A stretch of DNA of 6,602 bases from an uncultured bacterium (GTDB lineage Bacteria > Bacillota > Clostridia > Lachnospirales > Lachnospiraceae), in contig CALFUE010000123.1 of NCBI GenBank assembly GCA_937916345.1, forward strand, positions 1 through 6,602. The letters are read 5' to 3'. Each line of letters opens with the position of its first letter. Within the stretch, counting starts at the first letter, position 1. Position numbers and translations under genes: made by a program. The notes under the pieces were generated by a model, which worked only from the letters and a program-made list of their open reading frames with translations, made no database searches and was not told the DNA's origin. Positions 1 through 5,701 of this stretch are shown piece after piece.

Positions 1-174
1 CGCGACAACGAACTCAAACGCATACCTTATATGTTAGTGGTAGGCGAGAAAGAGGCGGAGCAAGGTTTAGTGAGCGTTCGGCGACAAGGAGCATCGGATA
101 TGGGACAGATGACGATACAAGAGTTTGCCGAGTTTGTGACTGCGACCGTAACGAAACAGATGTCGGAATACTAA
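1..174 (+). CDS. thrS: Threonyl-tRNA synthetase, C-terminal fragment (Bacteroidota-like)
   Basis: The open frame runs in from the left edge and stops at TAA 172-174, giving 57 residues. It matches the end of the class II anticodon-binding domain of ThrRS, the cytosolic enzyme that charges tRNA-Thr. The visible signature is the strand RIPYMLVVGEKEAEQG followed by VSVRRQG and a closing amphipathic helix (TIQEFAEFV...). In ThrRS the PYMLVVG strand and the VRR turn are near-invariant. Only the last tenth of the usual ~640 residues is present, so no catalytic motif can be checked. The wording resembles Bacteroidota ThrRS. All four Arg codons seen are CGN, whereas AGG/AGA dominate in the genes to the right. 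In Bacteroidota infC normally follows thrS; here a ruvB fragment follows instead, so this piece probably belongs to a different genome or locus. Confidence 0.85.
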   Translation, partial: RDNELKRIPYMLVVGEKEAEQGLVSVRRQGASDMGQMTIQEFAEFVTATVTKQMSEY

Positions 175-214
175 TGCAATTGACTAATTAATAACACCTT
201 AAAATAAAAGAATT
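175..214 (+). other. A-rich leader and suspected chimeric junction
   Basis: Forty bases separate the thrS stop from the next ATG. They are AT-rich (CCTTAAAATAAAAGAATT just before the ATG) and contain no Shine-Dalgarno sequence. A-rich, SD-less leaders are typical of Bacteroidota, while every following plus-strand gene has a clear AGGAG or GGAG motif. This is what the thrS-infC spacer of a Bacteroidota genome would look like, but the coding sequence after it is ruvB of Clostridia type. The break between the two sources is probably within about 20 bases of the ATG at 215. The exact base cannot be fixed without homologues. Confidence 0.5.
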
Positions 215-514
215 ATGACAAAACCTTCGAGAGAGATTCGCCGGAAGGCATTGGATATGCTGGAGGTGGATTCCTTCGGTCTTGACATAAACGACAGGAA
301 AATATTAAATACTATCATAGATAAATTTGACGGCGGACCTGTGGGTCTGGATACTCTCGCTGCGGCGACGGGCGAGGATCCCGGGACCATAGAGGATGTC
401 TATGAGCCCTTTTTGGTCATGATGGGGCTTTTGAACAGGACGCCGAAGGGCAGGATCGCAACAGATATGTCCTACGAACACATGGGAGTAAAGAGGAGTC
501 AGACCAATGAGTGA
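215..514 (+). CDS. ruvB: RuvB Holliday-junction helicase, C-terminal fragment
   Basis: RuvB is the AAA+ motor that, with RuvA, drives branch migration of Holliday junctions. Only its C-terminal winged-helix DNA-binding domain is here. The frame reads KALDMLEVDSFGLD, then DKFDGGPVGLDTLAAATGED, EDVYEPFLVMMGLLNRTPKGR and YEHMG, the strongly conserved end of the protein. Intact RuvB is about 330-345 residues; this frame has 99 from the ATG. Walker A, Walker B, sensor and arginine-finger regions are all absent. The ATG at 215 has no SD and lies at the suspected junction, so it is probably not a real start; homology begins around SREIRRKAL. The gene overlaps zapA by 8 bases (507-514), the normal compact operon style of the region. 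The C-terminus itself looks intact. It is either a truncated gene or an intact gene cut by a misassembly; I favour the latter. Confidence 0.85.
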   Translation: MTKPSREIRRKALDMLEVDSFGLDINDRKILNTIIDKFDGGPVGLDTLAAATGEDPGTIEDVYEPFLVMMGLLNRTPKGRIATDMSYEHMGVKRSQTNE

Positions 515-1073
515 GAAAGCTACGACGACCGTTACCATAGGAGGGAAAGCCTATTCGCTCTCCGGATTCGAGCAGGAGGACTACCTTAAGGAGGTGGCGG
601 CGTACATAGATGAGAAGATCAGCGATGTCAATTCCTTCAGCGGCATAAACCGTCTGACCGTTGATCTCCAGGTTCTGATGACGGAGATCAATATCGCAAA
701 TGATTACTTCAAGGCAAAGACCGAGGCCCGGGAGGCCGGCAGCCGTGTGGACGCCCTTTCAAAGGAACTCTATGAGCTGAAACAGAGGCTTGTGGATCTG
801 GAGATGAAGGAAAAAAAGGAAGAGAATAAGAACGAGAAGAAGGATCACAAATCCCGCGAGGGAAGGAATGACGGGATAAATGCCATGATCAGAAATCAGA
901 ATGAATCCCTCGCAAAGGACATCGAAGAAAAGGATAAGCTCATAAAAAAACTTGAGGAAGAATCAGCAAAAAAAGATAAGTACATAAAGGAGCTGGAGCA
1001 CGATAAAAAGCGGCTTACCAGCGATCTTGAGGAGTTGTTGCTGGATGACCCGAATAGTAATCGAAAGTCTTAA
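507..1073 (+). CDS. zapA: ZapA-like cell division protein with long charged coiled-coil tail
   Basis: ZapA binds FtsZ and bundles protofilaments in the Z-ring. The first ~80 residues carry the family pattern: a beta segment TTTVTIGGKAYSLSG, then EQEDYLKEVAAYIDEKISDV, then the helix LTVDLQVLMTEINIANDYFKAK that makes the dimer and tetramer coiled coil. The protein has 188 residues, against roughly 85-110 in compact ZapAs. The extra ~100 residues are very rich in Lys and Glu (KEKKEENKNEKKDHKSREGR at about 102-125) and continue as heptad-like helix to the end. Such tails occur in clostridial ZapAs, but their role is not known to me. The start is ATG 507, with AGGAG at 494-498 and 8 bases of spacing; it overlaps the ruvB end by 8 bases. 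The 3' end overlaps the next gene by 29 bases. Next to a SEDS-PBP gene, a division role is consistent. Confidence 0.85.
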   Translation: MSEKATTTVTIGGKAYSLSGFEQEDYLKEVAAYIDEKISDVNSFSGINRLTVDLQVLMTEINIANDYFKAKTEAREAGSRVDALSKELYELKQRLVDLEMKEKKEENKNEKKDHKSREGRNDGINAMIRNQNESLAKDIEEKDKLIKKLEEESAKKDKYIKELEHDKKRLTSDLEELLLDDPNSNRKS

Positions 1074-3810
1074 ATACATATTGCCGGTTTTATTCGCCTG
1101 CTACAGCTTCGACGGGATCCTCGCGCTGCTTAGCTCCGGCGAAAAAAGATCGGCGACCTGTTACAACAGACAGACAGTTTATCTGATACTCATGCATCTC
1201 GGCGGAAATCTTGCCGTATATACCTATGAGCAGGATGTGAAATATATCATCCTGTATGTCGGAGAACTGTTTGTCCTTATTTTTGTCCAGAGTATTTACA
1301 ATTTTTTCTATTATCGCGCATCGAGACTGTTGTGCAATCACATGTGTATGTTGCTCGCTATCAGTTTCATCATGCTCTCACGTCTCGACTATGGTAAGTG
1401 CGTGCGTCAGCTGATATTTGCGGCCGCGGCGGCTCTAGGAACATTTCTGTTCCCGTTTGTGGTGAGGAAATCCGGACTGATCAGGAGATTCGGGATATTT
1501 TATGCCATAGCCGGTATCGTATTGCTTCTCTCGGTGATGCTGTTCGGCGGAGTGGATTACGGGGCGAATCTGTCGCTGACATTTTTCTCTGTTTCCGTGC
1601 AGCCGTCGGAATTTATCAAGATACTGTTCGTATTTTTTGTTGCAGGGATGCTGCAGGGGAGACCTGATATCAACAAGATCGTGCTGACTGCCATCCTTGC
1701 CGCGGTTCATGTACTGATACTGGTGGCGTCTAGGGATCTTGGCGCCGCATTGATATTCTACGTAGCATTTGTGATCATGTTGTTTGCGGCCACGAGGAAA
1801 TACATTTATCTCATCCTGGGGGTTCTGGGCGGAGGCGTGGCCGGAGTGATCGCGTACTTTGCCTTCTCACATGTCAGGACCAGAGTTATCGCATTCTTAG
1901 ATCCGCTGTCTGTGGTGGATGACGCCGGATATCAAGTAGCTCAGTCGCTCTTTGCCATCGGGAACGGCGGATATTTCGGGACGGGACTATATCAGGGGTA
2001 TCCGGGTTCGATACCGGTGGTGACAAAGGATTTTATCTTTTCTGCCATAGTGGAGGAGATGGGAGGGATATTTGCGATATTCATGATATTCTCTTATGCC
2101 GGCATATATCTGATGTTTGTCAATCTGGCGATGCAGATGAGAGATAGATTTTACAAGCTTTTGGCATTGGGGCTTGGAACGGTTCTTGGCGTACAGACGA
2201 TACTCAATATCGGAGGTGCCATAAAGGCGCTTCCCTCCACGGGTGTCACGCTGCCTCTCGTGTCCTACGGAGGAAGTTCACTTCTCGCGAGCTTTATAAT
2301 ATTTGCGGTCATACAGGGATTGTACATGCAGCAGATGAGGGCTGTGGAGGCAGTGGAAAAAAGGGCTGAAAGATCCGGCAATCCTCCTCCGGGCATGGAG
2401 ATAACCGGGGAGGAGCAATCGTATGAAGTATATTTTTTTATGGTTGTATTTGCGCTTCTGATAGCGCATTTGGCTTATTTTATCTCGGTGGGTTCTTCTG
2501 ATTTCGTTAACAATTCCTACAATAAGCGCATCAGAGTCACGCCGGAATATATGGTGAGAGGGAGTGTGCTGACTTCGGACGGAGTCGTTGTTGCTGCAAA
2601 TTCCACAGAGGATGACGGCACGGAAAAAAGGGTATATCCCGCAAAGAATGTCTACGCCCACGCCGTGGGTTTTCTCGCCGGCGGAGGAATGGGGGTGGAG
2701 CGAACCGAGGGCTTTGGGATGCTCAGCACTCATGAGTTTTTGTTCAGCAGGATCATCAACGATGTGACAGGCGCGAAGAATAACGGTGACAACTGTATAC
2801 TCACCCTCGATGACTCTGTGCAGAAAGCGGCATGGGAAAGCCTTGGGGACAGGCGCGGCGCAGTGGTGGCAATGGAGGTCTCCACGGGGAAGATCATAGC
2901 CATGGTATCAAAGCCGGATTTCGATCCGGAGAGCGTATCGGATGACTGGGCGGACATGAATGGGGATTCGGGTTCAAGTGTTTTTGTGAACAGAGTGACG
3001 AACGGTTCCTATCCGCCGGGCTCGGTGTTTAAGATAGTGACAGCCTTGGAATATTTGCGGGAGAAGGGAACTTACGACGATTATTCCTACGAGTGTACCG
3101 GAGCCATAGACAGAGGGGATGGCACGGCACTCCATTGTTATGCGAACGAGGTTCACGGAAAGCTTGATATAAAATCCTCCTTTGCCGAGAGCTGCAACAC
3201 ATCCTTCGCAAATATCGGTGGAATGCTGGACAGAAAAAAGTGGGCAGGGACTTCCGGTGAGCTTTTGTTCGGGAAAGATATGTCGGATGTGCTGGGAGCG
3301 GGAAAAAGTCTGTTTCTGCTGACGGAGGAAGATACCACAGGAAAGGTTTACGATACTGCAATAGGTCAGGGAGATACAGTTGTGACGCCGTTGCATATGT
3401 GCATGATCGCGGCGGGCATAAAGAATGACGGGGTTGTGATGAAGCCTTATCTGGTGGACAGGCTGGAGAGCGTGGACAAGGTTTGGGAGAAGAAAAATTC
3501 ACCCGAAAAGTACGCGAATATCATCACGCGATCCGAGGCAGCGGCTCTTAGGAAACTGATGGATGACACGGTTTATGAGGGGACTGCAAAAAAATTAAAG
3601 AGCGATCTGTATGAGGCGGGCGGTAAGACCGGCTCAGCTGAGTACGGCACATCGAAGGGTGCCTCGCATGGTTGGTTTGCAGGTTATGGCAGTAATGGTG
3701 AAAAGGAAGATATAGCCATAGCCGTGATCGTAGAGGACGGAAATACGGGGGCTGCATCGGCCGTTCCCGTGACAAAAGCGGTTTTTGACACTTATTTTTC
3801 GAAGGAATGA
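1045..3810 (+). CDS. SEDS glycosyltransferase (FtsW/RodA family) fused to class B penicillin-binding transpeptidase
   Basis: One uninterrupted 921-residue frame holds both halves of a peptidoglycan synthase. Residues ~1-95 add about three membrane segments before the SEDS core (~96-432). SEDS signatures are QPSEF (Q186), the extracellular KDFIF with D329 at the position of the essential Asp of FtsW/RodA, and LPLVSYGGSS (from L403). A polar linker (433-460) leads to another membrane helix (~462-483), then NKR...RG (R505-G506) of the class B PBP N-terminal module and a short pedestal. The transpeptidase has all three motifs: SVFK (nucleophile S660, K663), SCN (716-718) and KTGS (861-864). The polymerase should lie in the membrane and the transpeptidase outside, so lipid II polymerisation and crosslinking would be physically tethered. 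ATG 1045 is preferred, with AGGAG at 1030-1034; an in-frame TTG at 1027 overlaps that SD. The joint carries an out-of-frame SD-ATG and a T7 run, so a frameshift-created fusion, real or a sequencing error, is possible. Beta-lactams should acylate S660. Confidence 0.85.
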   Translation: MTRIVIESLKYILPVLFACYSFDGILALLSSGEKRSATCYNRQTVYLILMHLGGNLAVYTYEQDVKYIILYVGELFVLIFVQSIYNFFYYRASRLLCNHMCMLLAISFIMLSRLDYGKCVRQLIFAAAAALGTFLFPFVVRKSGLIRRFGIFYAIAGIVLLLSVMLFGGVDYGANLSLTFFSVSVQPSEFIKILFVFFVAGMLQGRPDINKIVLTAILAAVHVLILVASRDLGAALIFYVAFVIMLFAATRKYIYLILGVLGGGVAGVIAYFAFSHVRTRVIAFLDPLSVVDDAGYQVAQSLFAIGNGGYFGTGLYQGYPGSIPVVTKDFIFSAIVEEMGGIFAIFMIFSYAGIYLMFVNLAMQMRDRFYKLLALGLGTVLGVQTILNIGGAIKALPSTGVTLPLVSYGGSSLLASFIIFAVIQGLYMQQMRAVEAVEKRAERSGNPPPGMEITGEEQSYEVYFFMVVFALLIAHLAYFISVGSSDFVNNSYNKRIRVTPEYMVRGSVLTSDGVVVAANSTEDDGTEKRVYPAKNVYAHAVGFLAGGGMGVERTEGFGMLSTHEFLFSRIINDVTGAKNNGDNCILTLDDSVQKAAWESLGDRRGAVVAMEVSTGKIIAMVSKPDFDPESVSDDWADMNGDSGSSVFVNRVTNGSYPPGSVFKIVTALEYLREKGTYDDYSYECTGAIDRGDGTALHCYANEVHGKLDIKSSFAESCNTSFANIGGMLDRKKWAGTSGELLFGKDMSDVLGAGKSLFLLTEEDTTGKVYDTAIGQGDTVVTPLHMCMIAAGIKNDGVVMKPYLVDRLESVDKVWEKKNSPEKYANIITRSEAAALRKLMDDTVYEGTAKKLKSDLYEAGGKTGSAEYGTSKGASHGWFAGYGSNGEKEDIAIAVIVEDGNTGAASAVPVTKAVFDTYFSKE
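2407..2439 (+). promoter_or_regulatory. Internal SD-ATG and T7 run at the SEDS/PBP joint
   Basis: A very strong Shine-Dalgarno stretch GGGGAGGAG (2407-2415) sits 7 bases before ATG 2423, exactly where a separate PBP gene would begin. That ATG is one frame off: it reads MKYIFLWLYLRF and stops at 2459-2461. A homopolymer of seven T follows at 2433-2439. With one extra T the same ATG would open directly into the PBP (MKYIFFMVVFALL...). This is seen in the sequence; that it marks an ancestral gene start, a slippage site or a sequencing indel is inference. Confidence 0.55.
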
Positions 3811-3811
3811 C

Positions 3812-5257
3812 ATGGCGAGAAGAATTTATATCGCGATAGATCTTAAATCATTTTATGCCTCAGCGGAATGCGTTGCGAGAGGTCTGGATCCCCTGCGGAC
3901 TAATCTGGTTGTGGCTGACGCATCGAGAACAGACAAGACTATATGCCTGGCGGTGACGCCTACCCTGAAGGCCTACGGCATAGGTGGACGGGCGAGGCTG
4001 TTTGAGGTAAAGAGCGTGCTGGAGAGAGTGTGCGCCAGAACCGGCCAGACAGTTTCAGATTTAAGCGGCGAGGAGGACACAAGGATCTTAAGAAAGCGGA
4101 TGTATGAGCCGGATCCACGGGAAATTCCGATCATAATCGCTGTTCCCAGGATGGCATACTATCTGGATATGTCGGCAAAGATCTATTCGGTCTATCTGAA
4201 ATATATTTCCCACGAGGACATCCATATATATTCGGTAGATGAGGTTTTTATGGATGTTACGAGATATCTGAAGATGTATAGGATGACTGCAAAGGAGCTG
4301 GCCATCGCCATGATAAAGGATGTTTTGAAAACTACGGGTATCACGGCCACGGCAGGCGTCGGGACAAATATGTATCTGGCAAAGATCGCCATGGATATCG
4401 TCGCGAAGCACATGAAGCCGGATGAGAACGGTGTCAGGATGGCCTCGGTAGATGAGATGAGCTATAGAAAGCTTCTGTGGGCGCATGAGCCAATCACCGA
4501 TTTCTGGAGAATAGGAAAGGGTACGGCTGCAAAATTAAAGATAAACGGCATGACCACCATGGGGGATATCGCAAGAAGGAGTCTCTACGACGAGGAGAGT
4601 CTCTACAGGATATTCGGGATTGATGCCGAGATTCTGATAGATCACGCCTGGGGCATCGAGCCCGCGGGTATTGAGCACATCAGAGAATATGTGCCTGAGA
4701 CCAATTCTTTGAGTCAGGGGCAGGTGCTGCACTGTCCCTACACCAACGAGAAGGCGCTTTTGATCATAAAGGAGATGACTGAGCTTCTGGTGCTCGAACT
4801 GGTGGAAAAAGAGCTTATGACATCATCTGTGACTCTCGATATCGGGTATGACAGGGAGAATATCGACAATGACTATCAGGGGGAGGTGACCATAGATTAT
4901 TACGGGCGCGCTGTGCCAAAACCCGCCCACGGCACTGTCTCCTTCGGAAAGCATACCTCGTCCACAAGGCTTATCACAGGTGAGGTGGAAAAGCTTTTCC
5001 GCCGTATCACGGACGAGAGGCTTACGGTAAGGCGCATGAATATCACCGCGAATGATACGGTGAAAAAAGAGGCGGAGAATGAGCAGTACACTATTTTTAC
5101 TGATGTAATGGAGAACGAGAGGGAGGAGAGATTGCAAAAGGCCGTGCTATCGGTACAGAAGAGGTATGGCAAGAATGCCATGATAAAGGGGATGAATCTG
5201 ATGGAGTCAGCCACCTCCATTGAGAGGAATGCACAGATCGGAGGGCACAGGGCGTGA
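3812..5257 (+). CDS. Y-family translesion DNA polymerase (UmuC/DinB-like)
   Basis: This 481-residue protein is a Y-family DNA polymerase, an error-prone enzyme that copies past damaged bases. The palm shows the first metal-binding Asp in AIDLKSFYASAE (D10; Y15 at the steric-gate position) and the catalytic pair in YSVDEVFMD (D143, E144). The run TGITATAGVGTNMYLAKIAMD followed by helix-hairpin-helix sequence (ITDFWRIGKGTAAKL) is the thumb, and the little finger lies at about 290-410. QYTIF (Q425-F429) fits the beta-clamp binding pattern QxxLF. The tail KNAMIKGMNL...ERNAQIGGHRA is typical of the clostridial subfamily found beside YolD-like genes. ATG 3812 is chosen because AAGGA (3802-3806) lies 5 bases before it and the conserved N-terminus begins there; an in-frame TTG at 3785 is unlikely. 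It starts one base after the SEDS-PBP stop, so translation is probably coupled. No LexA box is visible nearby. Which lesions it bypasses cannot be told. Confidence 0.9.
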   Translation: MARRIYIAIDLKSFYASAECVARGLDPLRTNLVVADASRTDKTICLAVTPTLKAYGIGGRARLFEVKSVLERVCARTGQTVSDLSGEEDTRILRKRMYEPDPREIPIIIAVPRMAYYLDMSAKIYSVYLKYISHEDIHIYSVDEVFMDVTRYLKMYRMTAKELAIAMIKDVLKTTGITATAGVGTNMYLAKIAMDIVAKHMKPDENGVRMASVDEMSYRKLLWAHEPITDFWRIGKGTAAKLKINGMTTMGDIARRSLYDEESLYRIFGIDAEILIDHAWGIEPAGIEHIREYVPETNSLSQGQVLHCPYTNEKALLIIKEMTELLVLELVEKELMTSSVTLDIGYDRENIDNDYQGEVTIDYYGRAVPKPAHGTVSFGKHTSSTRLITGEVEKLFRRITDERLTVRRMNITANDTVKKEAENEQYTIFTDVMENEREERLQKAVLSVQKRYGKNAMIKGMNLMESATSIERNAQIGGHRA

Positions 5258-5469
5258 AGGATTACTCGGATATTTATGACGCGAAGAGACCGGGGCATGA
5301 GGATGACGATTTCTATATCAGACATCCGAGGATGCCTGTGACGGACAGGGCAAAGATATTTGCGCCATTCGCCGCCATAAAGTGGGATGAAGTTGTAAAC
5401 CGCGCAAGGGAGCGCAATCTCCAGCTTGCGGCGGGGGACATAGAACACAGTATGGAATCATATTCATAG
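5254..5469 (+). CDS. Small YolD-like protein paired with Y-family polymerase
   Basis: The frame encodes 71 residues from GTG 5254, which overlaps the polymerase stop in the four bases GTGA. GGAGGG at 5240-5245 lies 8 bases upstream, so the start is well supported. The core MKDYSDIYD...HPRMPVTDRAKIFAPFAAIKWDE resembles the N-terminal part of YolD-like proteins encoded directly after Y-family polymerases in clostridia (pattern MxxxDRAxxFxPFxAL). From memory, YolD families are suggested to be a Gram-positive counterpart of UmuD, the accessory subunit of polymerase V; this is a family-level proposal, not shown here. The protein is shorter than the ~100-130 residues I expect and ends soon after the core, so the C-terminal half is missing or this is a compact variant. 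No signal peptide or membrane segment is seen. It is the last gene of the plus-strand operon. Confidence 0.6.
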   Translation: MKDYSDIYDAKRPGHEDDDFYIRHPRMPVTDRAKIFAPFAAIKWDEVVNRARERNLQLAAGDIEHSMESYS

Positions 5470-5483
5470 AGGGTCAAAGAACG

Positions 5484-5497
5484 CTCGCTGTAGCGAG
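5484..5497. repeat. 6-bp inverted repeat next to the tRNA fragment
   Basis: CTCGCT (5484-5489) and AGCGAG (5492-5497) are perfect complements separated by GT. The right arm lies inside the duplicated tRNA 3' end. As RNA it would fold as 5 bp with a four-base loop. On the minus strand it is followed by CGTTCTTT, only weakly T-rich, so a terminator role for the tRNA transcript is possible but poorly supported. Confidence 0.45.
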
Positions 5498-5513
5498 AAA
5501 GGGACTTGAACCC
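5491..5513 (-). repeat. Detached copy of the tRNA-Met 3' end (att-like direct repeat, copy 1)
   Basis: These 23 bases are identical to 5578-5600, the 3' end of the intact tRNA-Met gene, from the discriminator base through the acceptor 3' strand and the T-loop into the T-stem. The two copies are offset by 87 bp in the same orientation. Upstream of this copy on the minus strand nothing resembles the rest of a tRNA; an 11-bp hairpin abuts it instead. Repeats of a tRNA 3' end with this extent are what tyrosine-recombinase integration leaves as attL and attR. A fragment left from a second tRNA gene is the alternative. Confidence 0.7.
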
Positions 5514-5538
5514 CATCATGTGCCGGTGGCACATGATG
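5514..5538. repeat. Perfect 11-bp hairpin
   Basis: CATCATGTGCC (5514-5524) and GGCACATGATG (5528-5538) are exact complements around the loop GGT. The hairpin lies between the converging operon and tRNA transcripts and directly abuts the detached tRNA 3' end. Neither side has a T tract, so it is not a standard intrinsic terminator. It could block readthrough, protect a 3' end or be part of a recombination site. Confidence 0.65.
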
Positions 5539-5577
5539 CTGCGTAAACAAATGGCATTGGGTAGATACATAAAAAAA

Positions 5578-5651
5578 TAGCGAGAAAGGGACTTGAACCC
5601 TTGACACCACGGGTATGAACCGTGTGCTCTAGCCAGCTGAGCTACTTCGCC
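5578..5651 (-). tRNA. tRNA-Met (CAU), elongator type
   Basis: On the minus strand the 74 bases fold as a cloverleaf: acceptor 5' GGCGAAG (from 5651), TA, D-stem GCTC/GAGC with loop AGCTGGCTA, anticodon stem CACGG/CCGTG with loop TTCATAC (anticodon CAT, complementary to 5615-5617), 5-base variable loop, T-arm AAGGG-TTCAAGT-CCCTT, then TCTCGCT and discriminator A. The anticodon stem lacks the three G-C pairs of an initiator, and the loop is that of elongator tRNA-Met. The acceptor stem is imperfect: G1·U72, G7·U66 and an A6×C67 mismatch. No CCA is encoded; T7 follows the discriminator, so the CCA-adding enzyme would be needed. A near-consensus promoter lies just upstream, inside trmL. The 3' 23 bases recur at 5491-5513. 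Function is likely, though the mismatch raises some doubt. Confidence 0.85.
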
Positions 5652-5671
5652 ATGTCGAAACGACGAATGCC

Positions 5672-5701
5672 ATTATACTATACCGTCTTCACAAAAGTCA
5701 A
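5672..5701 (-). promoter_or_regulatory. Sigma-A type promoter of tRNA-Met, inside the end of trmL
   Basis: On the minus strand TTGACT (5696-5701) and TATAAT (5672-5677) are separated by 18 bases. The start point would fall about 7 bases further, some 12-15 bases before the tRNA. The -35 lies in trmL codons and the -10 contains the trmL stop codon TAA (5673-5675). The match is 5/6 plus 6/6, the best promoter in the window. Confidence 0.75.

Noticed and set aside
1027..1044. TTG at 1027 as start of the SEDS-PBP protein
   Set aside because: It overlaps the AGGAG that serves ATG 1045, and the six added residues (starting LRSCCW in normal code) do not look like a SEDS N-terminus.
2278..3502. Several minus-strand open frames of 75-157 codons across the SEDS-PBP gene
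   Set aside because: Low-complexity, Pro/Ser/His/Arg-rich translations without family motifs, antisense to a gene with complete catalytic signatures; they are mirror frames.
3785..3811. TTG at 3785 as start of the Y-family polymerase
   Set aside because: It lies inside the PBP coding end with no SD, and the conserved polymerase N-terminus begins at ATG 3812 behind a good SD.
5484..5513. Circularly permuted tRNA (3' half followed by a 5' acceptor strand)
   Set aside because: On the minus strand AGCGAG after the tRNA 3' end could mimic a 5' acceptor strand, but no D-arm or anticodon arm follows.
5313..5570. 85-codon minus-strand frame across yolD-like and the tRNA fragment
   Set aside because: It translates through the tRNA remnant and the hairpin, has no SD, and is antisense to a better supported gene.
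5470..5577. LexA (SOS) box near GAAC at 5479-5482
   Set aside because: No matching GTTC half-site follows at the required spacing.
5491..5600. CRISPR array with 23-bp repeats and a 64-bp spacer
   Set aside because: Only two copies, one being part of a functional-looking tRNA gene; spacing and context do not fit CRISPR.
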